From Nonomuraea sp. PA05 (GTDB lineage Bacteria > Actinomycetota > Actinomycetes > Streptosporangiales > Streptosporangiaceae): a stretch of DNA of 64,000 nt. Location: positions 243,153-307,152 of the forward strand of contig NZ_VSEY01000011.1 in the NCBI RefSeq assembly GCF_008086045.1, given 5' to 3'. A program made the position numbers and the translations under genes. Numbering within the stretch: the stretch's first letter is position 1; every line of letters starts with the position of its first letter. This document shows positions 24,415-36,696 of the stretch, piece after piece. The notes below the pieces were generated by a model. The model did no database searches and was not told the DNA's origin. It was given only the letters and a program-made list of their open reading frames with translations.

Positions 24415-26639
24415 TCCTGCTGGGGCTGCGGCTGTCGTTGCGCGGCGGCAGGGAGGCGGCGGCCAGGCTGGTGTTGATCGTGACCGGGGTGGCGGCCGGC
24501 GTCACGGTGCTGCTCACCACGCTGTCCCTGTTCAACGCCTTCGAGTCCACCACGGACCGCCCCTGCTGGGAGTGCACCACCGGCACCGCCCCCGGCGGCC
24601 GGGTCCTCGACCCGGCCGCCACCGGCGCGCTGTGGAACTACCACGAGGACTACTTCGCGGGCCGCACGATCAAGCGCCTGGACGCCGCCGCGCTGGGCGC
24701 GCAAGTTCCGGTCGTCCCGGGCCTGGCGCGCATGCCCGCCCCGGGCCGGCACGTTGTCTCGCCCGCGCTGGCCGAGCTGCTGGACACGGTGCCGCGCGGG
24801 CGGCTGGCCGACCGTTTCCCCGGCGCCCGCGCGGGGATCATCGGCCGGGCCGCGCTGTCCGGGCCCGACGAGCTGGTCATCGTGGTGGGCAGGACGCCGG
24901 AGGAGGTCGCCGCCCTGGCCGGGACGCGGCAGGTGGACGCGGTGGAGACGGCGCCGAAGGCGTCCCTGCGCGACGACGACAGCGACCTCTACCGCTTCGG
25001 TTTCGCCGTTGCCGCGATCGGCCTGCTCGTCCCGCTGCTGGTGCTGGTGAACACCACGACCCGGCTGGCCGCGGCCCGCCGCGAGGCGCGGTTCGCCGCG
25101 ATCCGGCTGGCGGGCGGGACGTCCCGGCAGGTCAGCGTGCTGGCCGCGGTGGAGGCCGGGCTCGGCGCGCTGCTGGGGGCGCTGCTCGGCGCCGCGCTGT
25201 TCCAGCTCGTACGCCCGGCCGTGGCGCTGATCAGGGTCACCGGCTCCCGCTTCTTCCCCGACCTGGTCACGCCGGAGCCCTGGCAGTACGCGGCCGTGCT
25301 GGTGTGTGTCCCGCTGCTGGCGGGCGGCTCGGCCATGTGGTCGCTGCGCCGCGTGCGGATCTCCCCGCTCGGCGCGGCGAGGAAGGCCGCCGCCCGGCCG
25401 CCGAGGGCCTGGCGGGTGATCCCGCTGCCGGCCGGGCTGGTCCTGTTCGCCGGCCCGGCGTTCCAGGGCGACGGGCGCGAGCCGGATCCCGTTCTGGCGG
25501 GGGCGGCCCTGGCGCTGGTCATGGTCGGGCTGGTCCTGGCGGGCCCCTGGCTGACGATGCTGGCGGCCCGGCTCGCCGCCCGGCTGACGGGCGGCGCGGC
25601 GACCCTGCTGGCCGCGCAGCGGCTGGCGGCCGATGCGCGGGCCGCGTTCCGGTCGGTGAGCGGGCTCGTGCTGGCGGTGTTCATCGGGACGGCGATCGCG
25701 GCCATGGTCCCGGCCGTGGTCTCCGGCCAGCGGGCGGTGGCGGGCGGCGCGCTCACCGACGTGCTGCGCGCGCCCCTCACCCCCGATCCCGGGCGCGGCG
25801 GGCTGTCGCCGCGGGCGGGAGCGGAGCTGCTCACGCGGTTGCGGGCGCATCGGGGCGTCGAGGTGCTGCCGATCTACGCGCTGCCGCGAAACGCGGCGGA
25901 GCGCACGGCCGTGCCGGGCGACGGCCCGCCGCCGCCCAGCACGGCCGTGGACTGCGCGAGCCTGGCCCGCCACCCCGCGCTCGGGCGGTGCCCGGCGGGC
26001 GCCCAGGCGGTGTCGGGCGCCTTCGACCGCGTCGTCGAGGCCGACAACCCGCTGACCATCGACAAGCTGCTCCCCCTCGCCGGCCCGGCCGTCTCCACCG
26101 AAGGGCTCGGCCTGGCGGCCGTCCTGGTCAGCATGGACGACAAGGACGGGCTGGAGGAGATCCGCACCCTGCTGGCGCCCTACAGCACCGGCCCGCCGAT
26201 GACCTTCGCCGAGGTCGCCCAGGTCAGGGCGACGATCTTCACGCAGGTCGAGAACATCGCGCTGGCCATGGTCGCGCTGACCCTGCTCACCGGCGGGTGC
26301 GGTCTCGTGGTGGCGGTCGGCGGCGGGCTGATGGAGCGCAGGCAGCCGTTCACGCTGCTGCGGCTGACCGGCGCGCCGTCCCGCACCCTGGCCGCGGTGG
26401 TGCTGCTGGAGTCGGCGCTGCCGCTGGTCCTGGCCGCGGCCGTCGCCGCCCTGGCGGGGTTCGGCGTGGCGGGGCCGTTCGTCGGCCAGCTCGCGATGAA
26501 GGGCGCGTCCGTGGCCATGCCGGGGCCTGTCTACTTCGCGGCCGTGGGGGGTGGCCTGGCCGCGTCCCTGCTGGTGAGCCTCATGGCGCTGCCGCTGCTG
26601 CGGCACATGACCGCGCCCGGCAACGCGCGAGTGACCTAA
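24411..26639 (+). CDS. FtsX-like ABC transporter permease
   Basis: A 742-residue membrane protein with two FtsX-type domains. After the first helix (LVLIVTGVAAGVTVLLTTLSLF) comes an extracytoplasmic region containing a CWECT pair, then hydrophobic helices around 195-330, a middle pair, a second extracytoplasmic domain (about 440-590) and a C-terminal FtsX block from about 605. Paired ATPase and PadR genes indicate export or mechanotransmission at the membrane, perhaps of a peptide or antibiotic. The substrate is unknown. Confidence 0.9.
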   Translation: MILLGLRLSLRGGREAAARLVLIVTGVAAGVTVLLTTLSLFNAFESTTDRPCWECTTGTAPGGRVLDPAATGALWNYHEDYFAGRTIKRLDAAALGAQVPVVPGLARMPAPGRHVVSPALAELLDTVPRGRLADRFPGARAGIIGRAALSGPDELVIVVGRTPEEVAALAGTRQVDAVETAPKASLRDDDSDLYRFGFAVAAIGLLVPLLVLVNTTTRLAAARREARFAAIRLAGGTSRQVSVLAAVEAGLGALLGALLGAALFQLVRPAVALIRVTGSRFFPDLVTPEPWQYAAVLVCVPLLAGGSAMWSLRRVRISPLGAARKAAARPPRAWRVIPLPAGLVLFAGPAFQGDGREPDPVLAGAALALVMVGLVLAGPWLTMLAARLAARLTGGAATLLAAQRLAADARAAFRSVSGLVLAVFIGTAIAAMVPAVVSGQRAVAGGALTDVLRAPLTPDPGRGGLSPRAGAELLTRLRAHRGVEVLPIYALPRNAAERTAVPGDGPPPPSTAVDCASLARHPALGRCPAGAQAVSGAFDRVVEADNPLTIDKLLPLAGPAVSTEGLGLAAVLVSMDDKDGLEEIRTLLAPYSTGPPMTFAEVAQVRATIFTQVENIALAMVALTLLTGGCGLVVAVGGGLMERRQPFTLLRLTGAPSRTLAAVVLLESALPLVLAAAVAALAGFGVAGPFVGQLAMKGASVAMPGPVYFAAVGGGLAASLLVSLMALPLLRHMTAPGNARVT

Positions 26640-26647
26640 TTGAACTC

Positions 26648-26668
26648 AACCTACATGAATAGTAGGTT
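26648..26668. promoter_or_regulatory. CCTAC-N7-GTAGG operator upstream of monooxygenase
   Basis: AACCTAC-ATGAATA-GTAGGTT is a perfect 7-bp inverted repeat ending eight bases before the ATG of the SsuD-like gene, with an AATAGT -10-like element inside. The same CCTAC-N7-GTAGG pattern, with a similar spacer, lies before the TauE/SafE gene near 62.7 kb. It could also act as a weak terminator for the FtsX gene, since TTTT follows. Confidence 0.6.
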
Positions 26669-26676
26669 TTGGGGTC

Positions 26677-27735
26677 ATGAGCCTCCAGTTCCTCTGGTAC
26701 ATCCCGAACCAGGCCCGGCCAGGCCATCGCGGCGACGACACCATCGCCGGTCACAACAGCCTGGCGACCCTCAGCAGCCACGCCGAGGCCGTCGAACGGC
26801 ACGGCTGGGCCGGGGCGCTCATCGGCACCGGCTGGGAACGGCCCGACACCTTCACCGTCGCCACCGCACTGGCCGCACGGACGACCACGTTCCAGCCGCT
26901 GATCGCGGTGCGGCCCGGCTACTGGCGTCCGGCCAACTTCGCCTCCGCCGCCGCGACCCTGGACCACCTCACCGGCGGGCGGGTGCTGGTCAACATCGTG
27001 TCGGGCAAGGACGACCTGGCGGCGTACGGCGACAGCGAGGGCGACCAGGCGCACCGCTACGGCCGTACCAAGGAGTTCATGCGGCTGGTACGCAGGCTGT
27101 GGACCGAGGAGGACGTCACGCACCACGGCGAGCACTTCAGCGTCACCGGCTCGACCGTCGTGCCGCGTCCGGTGGTGCTGGGCGAGCGCAGGCATCCCCG
27201 GCTCTACTTCGGCGGCGCCTCGGAGGCCGCGGAGCGGGTGGCCGCCACGGAGGCCGACGTGCAGCTCTTCTGGGGCGAGCCGCTCGACGGGATCGCGGCG
27301 CGCATCGCGCGGCTCAAGCAGCTCAGCGAGCGGCTCGGACGTGAGCTGCCGCCGCTGGAGTTCGGGCTGCGGGTCACCACGGTGGTGCGCGGCACCACCG
27401 AGCAGGCCTGGGCCGACGCGGAGGCCAGGGTCGCCAGGATGGCGGCGGGCGCCGTCGCGGGCGACGTGAACTGGCAGGCCGCCGCCGGCCAGCGCCGGCT
27501 GCTGGATCTGGCCGCCAGGGGCGAGGTGCTCGACCGCAACCTCTACACCGCCCCCGGCCGGTACGGCGGCGGCGGCGCGGGCACCACCTGGCTGGTGGGC
27601 TCCGCCGAGGACGTGGCCGAGTCGCTGCGCGACTACCAGGCCCTCGGCATCAGCCACTTCGTGCTGTCCGACACCCCGTACCTGGCGGAGGTCGAACGCC
27701 AGGGCGACGAGCTCCTCCCCCTGCTGCGGGACTGA
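26677..27735 (+). CDS. LLM-class flavin-dependent monooxygenase (SsuD-like)
   Basis: A 352-residue bacterial-luciferase-like TIM barrel. Patterns typical of alkanesulfonate monooxygenase are visible: an N-terminal FLWYIPN strand, a FQPLIAVRPGYWRPANFASAAATLDHLTGGRVLVNIVSG core, the YGRTKEFMRLVRRLW helix and the LYFGGASEAA phosphate-binding loop. Such enzymes use FMNH2 and oxygen to release sulfite from sulfonates. No flavin reductase or ssu transport gene is adjacent, so the exact substrate is open. The shared operator with a sulfite-exporter-type gene supports a sulfur role. Confidence 0.87.
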   Translation: MSLQFLWYIPNQARPGHRGDDTIAGHNSLATLSSHAEAVERHGWAGALIGTGWERPDTFTVATALAARTTTFQPLIAVRPGYWRPANFASAAATLDHLTGGRVLVNIVSGKDDLAAYGDSEGDQAHRYGRTKEFMRLVRRLWTEEDVTHHGEHFSVTGSTVVPRPVVLGERRHPRLYFGGASEAAERVAATEADVQLFWGEPLDGIAARIARLKQLSERLGRELPPLEFGLRVTTVVRGTTEQAWADAEARVARMAAGAVAGDVNWQAAAGQRRLLDLAARGEVLDRNLYTAPGRYGGGGAGTTWLVGSAEDVAESLRDYQALGISHFVLSDTPYLAEVERQGDELLPLLRD

Positions 27736-27766
27736 CCCGCCGCGAGTACACCGGGCGTCGCGCGCC

Positions 27767-27800
27767 TTGCGCTAGCGCCTGCTCCTGTTAGCGTCGAAGC
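27767..27800 (+). promoter_or_regulatory. Probable leaderless promoter of small membrane gene
   Basis: A -35-like TTGCGC (27767-27772) and a -10-like TAGCGT (27789-27794) are separated by 16 bases; the -10 ends six bases before the ATG at 27801. This geometry predicts transcription starting at or next to the A of the ATG. No ribosome binding site is visible. Confidence 0.45.
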
Positions 27801-27953
27801 ATGTCAGAGGGTGCGGAGCGCGGCGCGACATCCCCGCCACGGCGGTCGGGCTGGCGGCGGGCGCTGCTCGCCGCCGGCGTCGTCCTGCTGTACGCGGTCC
27901 TGCTGGCGACCGGGGTGCTGTCGTTCCTGCTGACCGACGCGAGCGTCAGGTGA
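27801..27953 (+). CDS. Small single-helix membrane protein
   Basis: A 50-residue reading frame with a basic N-terminus (PPRRSGWRR) and one hydrophobic helix (ALLAAGVVLLYAVLLATGVLSFLL). It has its own plausible promoter and ends three bases before the stop of the oppositely oriented APC permease. The codon pattern keeps G/C in most third positions, as in neighbouring genes. I do not recognise it. It could be a small regulatory or structural membrane peptide. Confidence 0.5.
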   Translation: MSEGAERGATSPPRRSGWRRALLAAGVVLLYAVLLATGVLSFLLTDASVR

Positions 27954-27956
27954 GCC

Positions 27957-29375
27957 TCACCTGTTCGCCTCCTCCCTGCGGCGGGCGAACCAGGTGACCG
28001 CCCACAGCACCAGGCCGATCGCCAGCAGCACGCCCGCGATCTGGTACTGGCCGGACGGCCGCCCCGACGACCAGGGCAGCACCAGGTACAGGCAGGTGAT
28101 CGTGCCCAGCACGGGCAGCACGCGGCCCGCGTTGAAGTGCTTGACCTCGGCCCGGTCCCTGCGCAGGACGAGGACGGACACGTTGACGGCGGCGAAGACG
28201 GCGAGCAGGAGCAGCGAGGTCGTCCCGCCGAGCAGCGCCACGACGGGGCTCTCCGGGTCGAGCGAGACGAACGTGATGAGCCCCATGGCGATGACGGTGG
28301 TGAACAGGATCGCCGCCTCCGGCGTGCGCCGCCTGGGGTGCACCTTCGACAGGAAGAACGGCAGCACGCTCTGCTTGCTCATGCCGTACAGGAGCCGGCT
28401 GGCCATCAGCATGTTGATCAGCGCGGAGTTCGCGACGGCGAACATCGAGATGAACGGCAGCAGGTCGGCGATCGGGAAGCCGGGGGTGGCGGTCTGCACC
28501 ACGGTCGCCAGCGGCGTCTCGCTCTCGGCGAGGATGCCGACGGGTACCACGGCGACGGCGCAGATGGACACCAGGATGTAGATCACGCCCGTGATGCCGA
28601 GCCCGGTCAGCATGATGCGGGGGAAGATCCGTGACGGGTCGCGCGTCTCCTCGGCCATGTTGACCGAGTCCTCGAAGCCCACCATGGCGAAGAACGCGAG
28701 CGACGTCGCGGTGCTCACGGCCAGGAACACGCTCTTGTCGGTGGCGGTCTCGAAGGCGACGACCCGGGAGAAGTCGGCGTTGCCGCCCGCGATGAACCAG
28801 GCGCTGAGCAGGATGACGAGCAGCAGACCGGAGAGCTCGATCGAGGTGAGCACCACGTTGATCTTGACGCTCTCGCCCACGCCGCGCAGGTTGACGGCCA
28901 GGACCAGGAGCATGAAGCCCAGCGCGATCATCAGGATGACGCCGTTGCCGACGTCGAGGCCGAATCCGGCGGCGAGGTTCGCGGCGAAGGCGCGCGAGGC
29001 GGCGGAGGCGGAGGTGATGCCGGAGCACATCACGGTGAAGCAGACGAGGAAGGACACGATGTTCAGGCGGAACGCCTTGTGCACGTAGAGCGCGGCGCCC
29101 GCCGCCTGCGGGTACTTCGTGACCAGTTCGAGGTAGGAGCAGGCGGTGATCGCGGCGACCACGAACGCGATGGCGAACGGCAGCCACGCCGCTCCGCCGA
29201 CCTCGCCGGCGACCTGGCCCGTGAGGGCGTAGATCCCGGTGCCGAGGATGTCACCGACGATGAAGAGCAGCAGCAGGCCCGGGCCCATGACCCGCTTGAG
29301 GCTGGGCTGGTCGTCGCCGTGCGCTGGAGGAGGACTGGAAGAGGGGGCGGCCATCTGATCATCCCGGTCCGTCAT
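27957..29375 (-). CDS. APC superfamily amino acid permease
   Basis: A 472-residue permease with about 12 hydrophobic helices. The APC consensus is clear: GPGLLLLFIVGDILGTGIYALTGQ at helix 1, and the MVGFEDSVNMAEETRDPSR segment after helix 6. Such carriers exchange or import amino acids or amines at the cytoplasmic membrane. Transport substrate and coupling ion cannot be read from sequence. The gene is single, with the flavoprotein gene next upstream on the same strand about 50 bases away, so a shared transcript is possible. Confidence 0.88.
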   Translation of the reverse strand: MTDRDDQMAAPSSSPPPAHGDDQPSLKRVMGPGLLLLFIVGDILGTGIYALTGQVAGEVGGAAWLPFAIAFVVAAITACSYLELVTKYPQAAGAALYVHKAFRLNIVSFLVCFTVMCSGITSASAASRAFAANLAAGFGLDVGNGVILMIALGFMLLVLAVNLRGVGESVKINVVLTSIELSGLLLVILLSAWFIAGGNADFSRVVAFETATDKSVFLAVSTATSLAFFAMVGFEDSVNMAEETRDPSRIFPRIMLTGLGITGVIYILVSICAVAVVPVGILAESETPLATVVQTATPGFPIADLLPFISMFAVANSALINMLMASRLLYGMSKQSVLPFFLSKVHPRRRTPEAAILFTTVIAMGLITFVSLDPESPVVALLGGTTSLLLLAVFAAVNVSVLVLRRDRAEVKHFNAGRVLPVLGTITCLYLVLPWSSGRPSGQYQIAGVLLAIGLVLWAVTWFARRREEANR

Positions 29376-29424
29376 CCCGCCAGCCTATGCTTTCGAGGCC
29401 TTTCAGAGCTCGTGAATTCCGCAG

Positions 29425-30057
29425 TCAGTACTGGTTCATCTTGGCGTCCATGGCCAGGCCCGCGTCGATCACCTTCGCGGGGACGCCCTTGATGCCGATG
29501 TGGTCCTTGGCGATCCGCCCCAGCGTGGGCAGGCTCTTGCGGTCGGGCCAGGTCTCCGGCTGCCACAGCGACGAGCGCAGGAACGCCTTGGCGCAGTGCA
29601 TGTAGAGCTCCTGGACCTCGACGAGGAGCGCCAGTCTGGGCCGCTTGCCCTTGACGGTGAGGTCGTCGAAGAACGGCGCGTCCGACACGAGCGTCGCCCG
29701 GCCGTTGACGCGCAGCGTCTCGTTCATGCCGGGCACGATGAACAGCAGGCCGACGTGCGGGTTGAGCAGCACGTTGCGCAGGCTGTCGAGGCGCTGGTTG
29801 CCGGGCCGGTCGGCGAGCGCCAGCCGCTGGTCGTCGAGCACCAGCACCGAGCCGGCGGGGTCGCCGCGGGGCGAGACGTCGCAGGTGCCGTCGGTGTTGG
29901 AGGTGGCGAGCAGCACGAACGGCGAGTGGGCGATGATCGTGCGCGCGTGCTCGTCGATCCGGGCGATGTCCTTGTCCCAGATGGTCTGCGGCGGCTCCTT
30001 GACGATCTCGCGGAGCTCGTCCTCGGTCGTCACCATGCGTATGTCGGAAGAGTGCAC
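29425..30057 (-). CDS. Pyridoxamine 5'-phosphate oxidase-related flavoprotein (MSMEG_1061 type)
   Basis: About 210 residues of the FMN-dependent PPOX split-barrel family. Family patterns include FVLLATSNTDGTCDVSPRGDPAG, LALADRPGNQRLDSLRNVL and VGLLFIVPGMNETLRVNGRATL. Function is unassigned; relatives include haem-degradation-like and F420-dependent enzymes. The GTG at 30057 is preferred because a -10-like TATGCT on this strand ends six bases before it, predicting a leaderless mRNA; ATG 30036 is the alternative. An IdeR/DmdR-like iron box overlaps the promoter, so the gene is probably iron-repressed. Confidence 0.82.
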   Translation of the reverse strand: MHSSDIRMVTTEDELREIVKEPPQTIWDKDIARIDEHARTIIAHSPFVLLATSNTDGTCDVSPRGDPAGSVLVLDDQRLALADRPGNQRLDSLRNVLLNPHVGLLFIVPGMNETLRVNGRATLVSDAPFFDDLTVKGKRPRLALLVEVQELYMHCAKAFLRSSLWQPETWPDRKSLPTLGRIAKDHIGIKGVPAKVIDAGLAMDAKMNQY

Positions 30058-30065
30058 CACCCGAG

Positions 30066-30085
30066 CATAGGCAAGCCTAACCTTC
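30066..30085 (-). promoter_or_regulatory. IdeR/DmdR-like iron box
   Basis: Minus-strand AAGGTTAGGCTTGCCTATG matches about 14 of 19 positions of the DtxR/IdeR consensus TTAGGTTAGSCTAACCTAA, including the central GGTTAGGCT. It overlaps the -10 of the PPOX-type gene, where bound iron-loaded repressor would block transcription. No dtxR-family gene is in the window. Confidence 0.6.
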
Positions 30086-30137
30086 GTCGTCGAGATCCAC
30101 GCCCTCTGTGATCTGCGGCACTTCACATCCTGAAACA

Positions 30138-30167
30138 TTGCAGATTGTGAAATTTTTCCCGTAATCT
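30138..30167 (+). promoter_or_regulatory. Probable leaderless promoter of tetR
   Basis: TTGCAG (30138-30143) and TAATCT (30162-30167) are 18 bases apart, and the -10 ends eight bases before GTG 30176. The surrounding stretch is unusually AT-rich for this DNA. TTCACA at 30122 and TGTGAA at 30146 form a spaced inverted repeat that could be an operator. Confidence 0.45.
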
Positions 30168-30175
30168 TGGGCATT

Positions 30176-30790
30176 GTGACCATCGTGGACAGCGCAGAGG
30201 AGCTCAGCCGCAGGGATCGAAAGAAGCTCGAGACCCGCGCGGCCCTGGAGCACGCTGCCCTGACCCTGGTCGCCGAGCGCGGCCTGGCGGCGGTCACGGT
30301 GGAGGACATCGCGGAGGCGGTGGACGTCTCCTCCCGCACGTTCTTCAACTACTTCCCGTCCAAGGAAGACGCGCTCATCGGCTCGCAGCAGATCTCCGCC
30401 GGCGAGCTGTGCCTGCGCCTGGACGCCATGCCCGCCCGGGTGCCCGTCCTGGAGGCGCTGCGGCTGATGTCGCGGGCCGAGGCCGAAGCCGTGCAGGAGC
30501 AGCGTGAGCAGTGGCTGCTGCGGCTGAAGGTGTTCGAACAGAACCCGTCACTGCTCCCCCGGCTCGTCGCCAGCGGCAGCGAGACCGAACGGGCCGTGAC
30601 GGACGCCGTCGCCCACCGCGCCGGCGTCGCACCGGGCACCAGCGGCTATCCCGAGCTCGTCACCGCGGCCGCCATGGCGGCCTTCCGGGTGGCGATGCTG
30701 CGCTGGAGCGCCGCCGGCGGCCGCCCCTCACTGGCCGGCCTGGTGGACGAGGCCTTCGACCAGCTCGCCGCAGGCCTGCCCAACCCGTGA
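30176..30790 (+). CDS. TetR/AcrR family transcriptional regulator
   Basis: About 204 residues with an N-terminal TetR helix-turn-helix (AALTLVAERGLAAVTVEDIAEAVDVSSRTFFNYFPSKEDAL) and a C-terminal domain of the TetR_C_17-like type. GTG 30176 is chosen because of its distance to a good -10; TTG 30167 in the same frame is the alternative. It precedes an efflux pump gene on the same strand by 130 bases, the usual layout of a TetR repressor with its drug-exporter target. Confidence 0.9.
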   Translation: MTIVDSAEELSRRDRKKLETRAALEHAALTLVAERGLAAVTVEDIAEAVDVSSRTFFNYFPSKEDALIGSQQISAGELCLRLDAMPARVPVLEALRLMSRAEAEAVQEQREQWLLRLKVFEQNPSLLPRLVASGSETERAVTDAVAHRAGVAPGTSGYPELVTAAAMAAFRVAMLRWSAAGGRPSLAGLVDEAFDQLAAGLPNP

Positions 30791-30862
30791 CGGGCCCGGT
30801 CACCCGTCCCCCTTCGACCGCCCCGCAGAAGTAAACGTTTCGTACTGCCGGTGCCCGCAGGA

Positions 30863-30881
30863 GCCCCGCCGAACGCGGGGC
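30863..30881. terminator. GC hairpin between tetR and MFS gene
   Basis: GCCCCGC-CGAAC-GCGGGGC forms a perfect 7-bp stem with a five-base loop, 40 bases before the MFS start. No T-tract follows, so it may be a weak terminator or an mRNA leader structure. An AAACGTTT palindrome at 30833-30840 just upstream is a possible operator core. Confidence 0.4.
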
Positions 30882-30920
30882 CGCCCTGCCGCCGGAAGAC
30901 GCCCGAGAGAACGAGGAAAG

Positions 30921-32501
30921 ATGACAACCACCAGCGCGCAGCCCGAGCCCGCGGCCGCGGCGCCCACGTCCAGACGGAAGGTCCTGCAAGCGCTGTCCGG
31001 GCTGATGGTGGGCATGTTCGTGTCCATCCTGGCCTCGACCGTCGTGGCCAACGCCCTGCCCCGCATCATCACCGACCTTCAGGGCACCCAGACCGTCTAC
31101 ACCTGGATCGTCACCACGGAGCTGCTGGCCATGACGGCCACGGTGCCGCTCTGGGGCAAGATGGCCGACCTCTACAACAAGAAGCTGCTGATCCAGCTCT
31201 CACTCGGGCTGTTCGTGGTCGGCTCGCTGATCGCGGGCCTGACGCCGAACGTGGAGATCCTCATCGTCAGCCGCGCCGTCCAGGGCGTCGGCGCCGGCGG
31301 CATGACCGCGCTGTCGATGGTCGTCATGGCGGCCATGATCCCGCCGCGTGAGCTGGGCCGTTACTCCGGCATCTTCGGCGCCGTCTTCGGTGTCGGCACC
31401 GTCGCGGGGCCGCTCATCGGCGGTGTGCTCGTCGACACCTCCTGGCTCGGCTGGCGCTGGTGCTTCCTGCTCGGCGTGCCGTTCACCATCGTGGCCATCA
31501 TCCTGCTGCAGCGCACCCTCGACCTGCCGGTGGTGCGCAAGGAAGTCAAGATCGACTACCTGGGCGCGCTGCTCATCACGGCGGGTGTGTCCACGCTGCT
31601 GATCTGGTCGTCGCTGGCGGGCAACCAGTTCGAGTGGGGCTCCTGGTGGACCGTCGGCCTCGTCGGCGGCGGCGTGATCATCCTCGCGCTGGCCGTCTGG
31701 GTCGAGTCGCGGGCCGCCGAGCCGATCATCCCGCTCACCATCTTCAGGAACCGCACCGTCGCCCTCGCCACCGTGGCCAGCGCGCTGGTCGGCGTCGCCA
31801 TGTTCGGCGGCACCGTCTTCCTGTCGCAGTACTTCCAGGTGGCGCTCGGCAAGTCGCCGACGGTCGCCGGCCTCATGAGCCTGCCGATGGTGTTCGGCCT
31901 GCTCGTCTCCTCGACCGTGGCGGGCCAGCTCATCACCAAGACCGGCCGCTGGAAGGGCTTCCTCGTGGCCGGCGGCATCGTCATGCTCGCCGGGATGGGC
32001 CTGCTCAGCACGATCGACGGGCAGACCGGCACGGTCATGCTCGGCGTCTACATGGCGGTGCTCGGCATCGGCGTCGGCATGCTCATGCAGAACCTGGTGC
32101 TCGCCGCCCAGAACGACGTGCCCGCCGCCGACCTGGGCTCCACCACCTCGGCGCTGACCTTCTTCCGCAGTATGGGCGGCACGATCGGCGTCAGCGCCCT
32201 GGGCGCGGTGCTGGCCAACCGGGTCACCACGCTGCTCACGGAGAAGCTCGGGCCGATGGCCGCCGCCGGTGGCGGCGGTGGCGACGCGCACGCCGTGCCC
32301 GACATCTCCAAGCTGCCGGCTCCCGTCGTGCGGATCATCCAGGACGTGTACGCGACCGCGACGGCCGAGCTGTTCCTCATCGGGGTGCCGCTCACGGTGC
32401 TGGCGCTGGTGGCGGTGCTGTTCATCAAGGAGAAGCCGCTGGCGACGCTGTCGGGCGAGGAGCGGCTGGCTCGCGAGCGCGCGGCGGCCTCGGGCCACTG
32501 A
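30921..32501 (+). CDS. MFS drug efflux transporter, DHA2 (EmrB/QacA) type
   Basis: A 526-residue transporter with about 14 hydrophobic helices. It carries the DHA2 hallmarks: MVGMFVSILASTVVANALPRI in helix 1, the MADLYNKKLL loop after helix 2, RAVQGVGAGGMTALSMV in helix 4, and the GAVFGVGTVAGPLIGG motif C in helix 5, which is typical of antiporters. A glycine stretch and short soluble segment lie before the last helix. It probably exports a hydrophobic drug or metabolite, driven by protons, under the preceding TetR regulator. GAACGAGGAAAG before the ATG provides the ribosome binding site. Confidence 0.92.
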   Translation: MTTTSAQPEPAAAAPTSRRKVLQALSGLMVGMFVSILASTVVANALPRIITDLQGTQTVYTWIVTTELLAMTATVPLWGKMADLYNKKLLIQLSLGLFVVGSLIAGLTPNVEILIVSRAVQGVGAGGMTALSMVVMAAMIPPRELGRYSGIFGAVFGVGTVAGPLIGGVLVDTSWLGWRWCFLLGVPFTIVAIILLQRTLDLPVVRKEVKIDYLGALLITAGVSTLLIWSSLAGNQFEWGSWWTVGLVGGGVIILALAVWVESRAAEPIIPLTIFRNRTVALATVASALVGVAMFGGTVFLSQYFQVALGKSPTVAGLMSLPMVFGLLVSSTVAGQLITKTGRWKGFLVAGGIVMLAGMGLLSTIDGQTGTVMLGVYMAVLGIGVGMLMQNLVLAAQNDVPAADLGSTTSALTFFRSMGGTIGVSALGAVLANRVTTLLTEKLGPMAAAGGGGGDAHAVPDISKLPAPVVRIIQDVYATATAELFLIGVPLTVLALVAVLFIKEKPLATLSGEERLARERAAASGH

Positions 32502-32517
32502 GCCGCGAACGCACGGG

Positions 32518-32556
32518 AACTCGCTCTATTGCAAGCAAGTCGCAATAGAGCGAGTT
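32518..32556. terminator. Strong hairpin after MFS gene
   Basis: AACTCGCTCTATTGC (32518-32532) pairs perfectly over 15 bases with GCAATAGAGCGAGTT (32542-32556) around a nine-base loop. It lies 17 bases after the MFS stop. No long T-tract follows, which is common in GC-rich actinobacteria. It most likely separates the MFS transcript from the histidine kinase gene. Confidence 0.75.
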
Positions 32557-32720
32557 TCGCGAGTGGGCCAATTGCCTTCCGCTCAGGCCGAAAATGTTCA
32601 CACCCCCCGTGCACGTCCTGTGATAGATAGATGACAACTTGGGGTTAGCGCGCACCAAGGGCAGATCCGGCTAATGTCTCCGCTACCTGAGGAAGCCCGG
32701 GCGAGCACGGAGGACCGGTC

Positions 32721-36674
<3,954 letters not shown>

Positions 36675-36696
36675 CGATTTCGCGAGGAGCGGCGAC

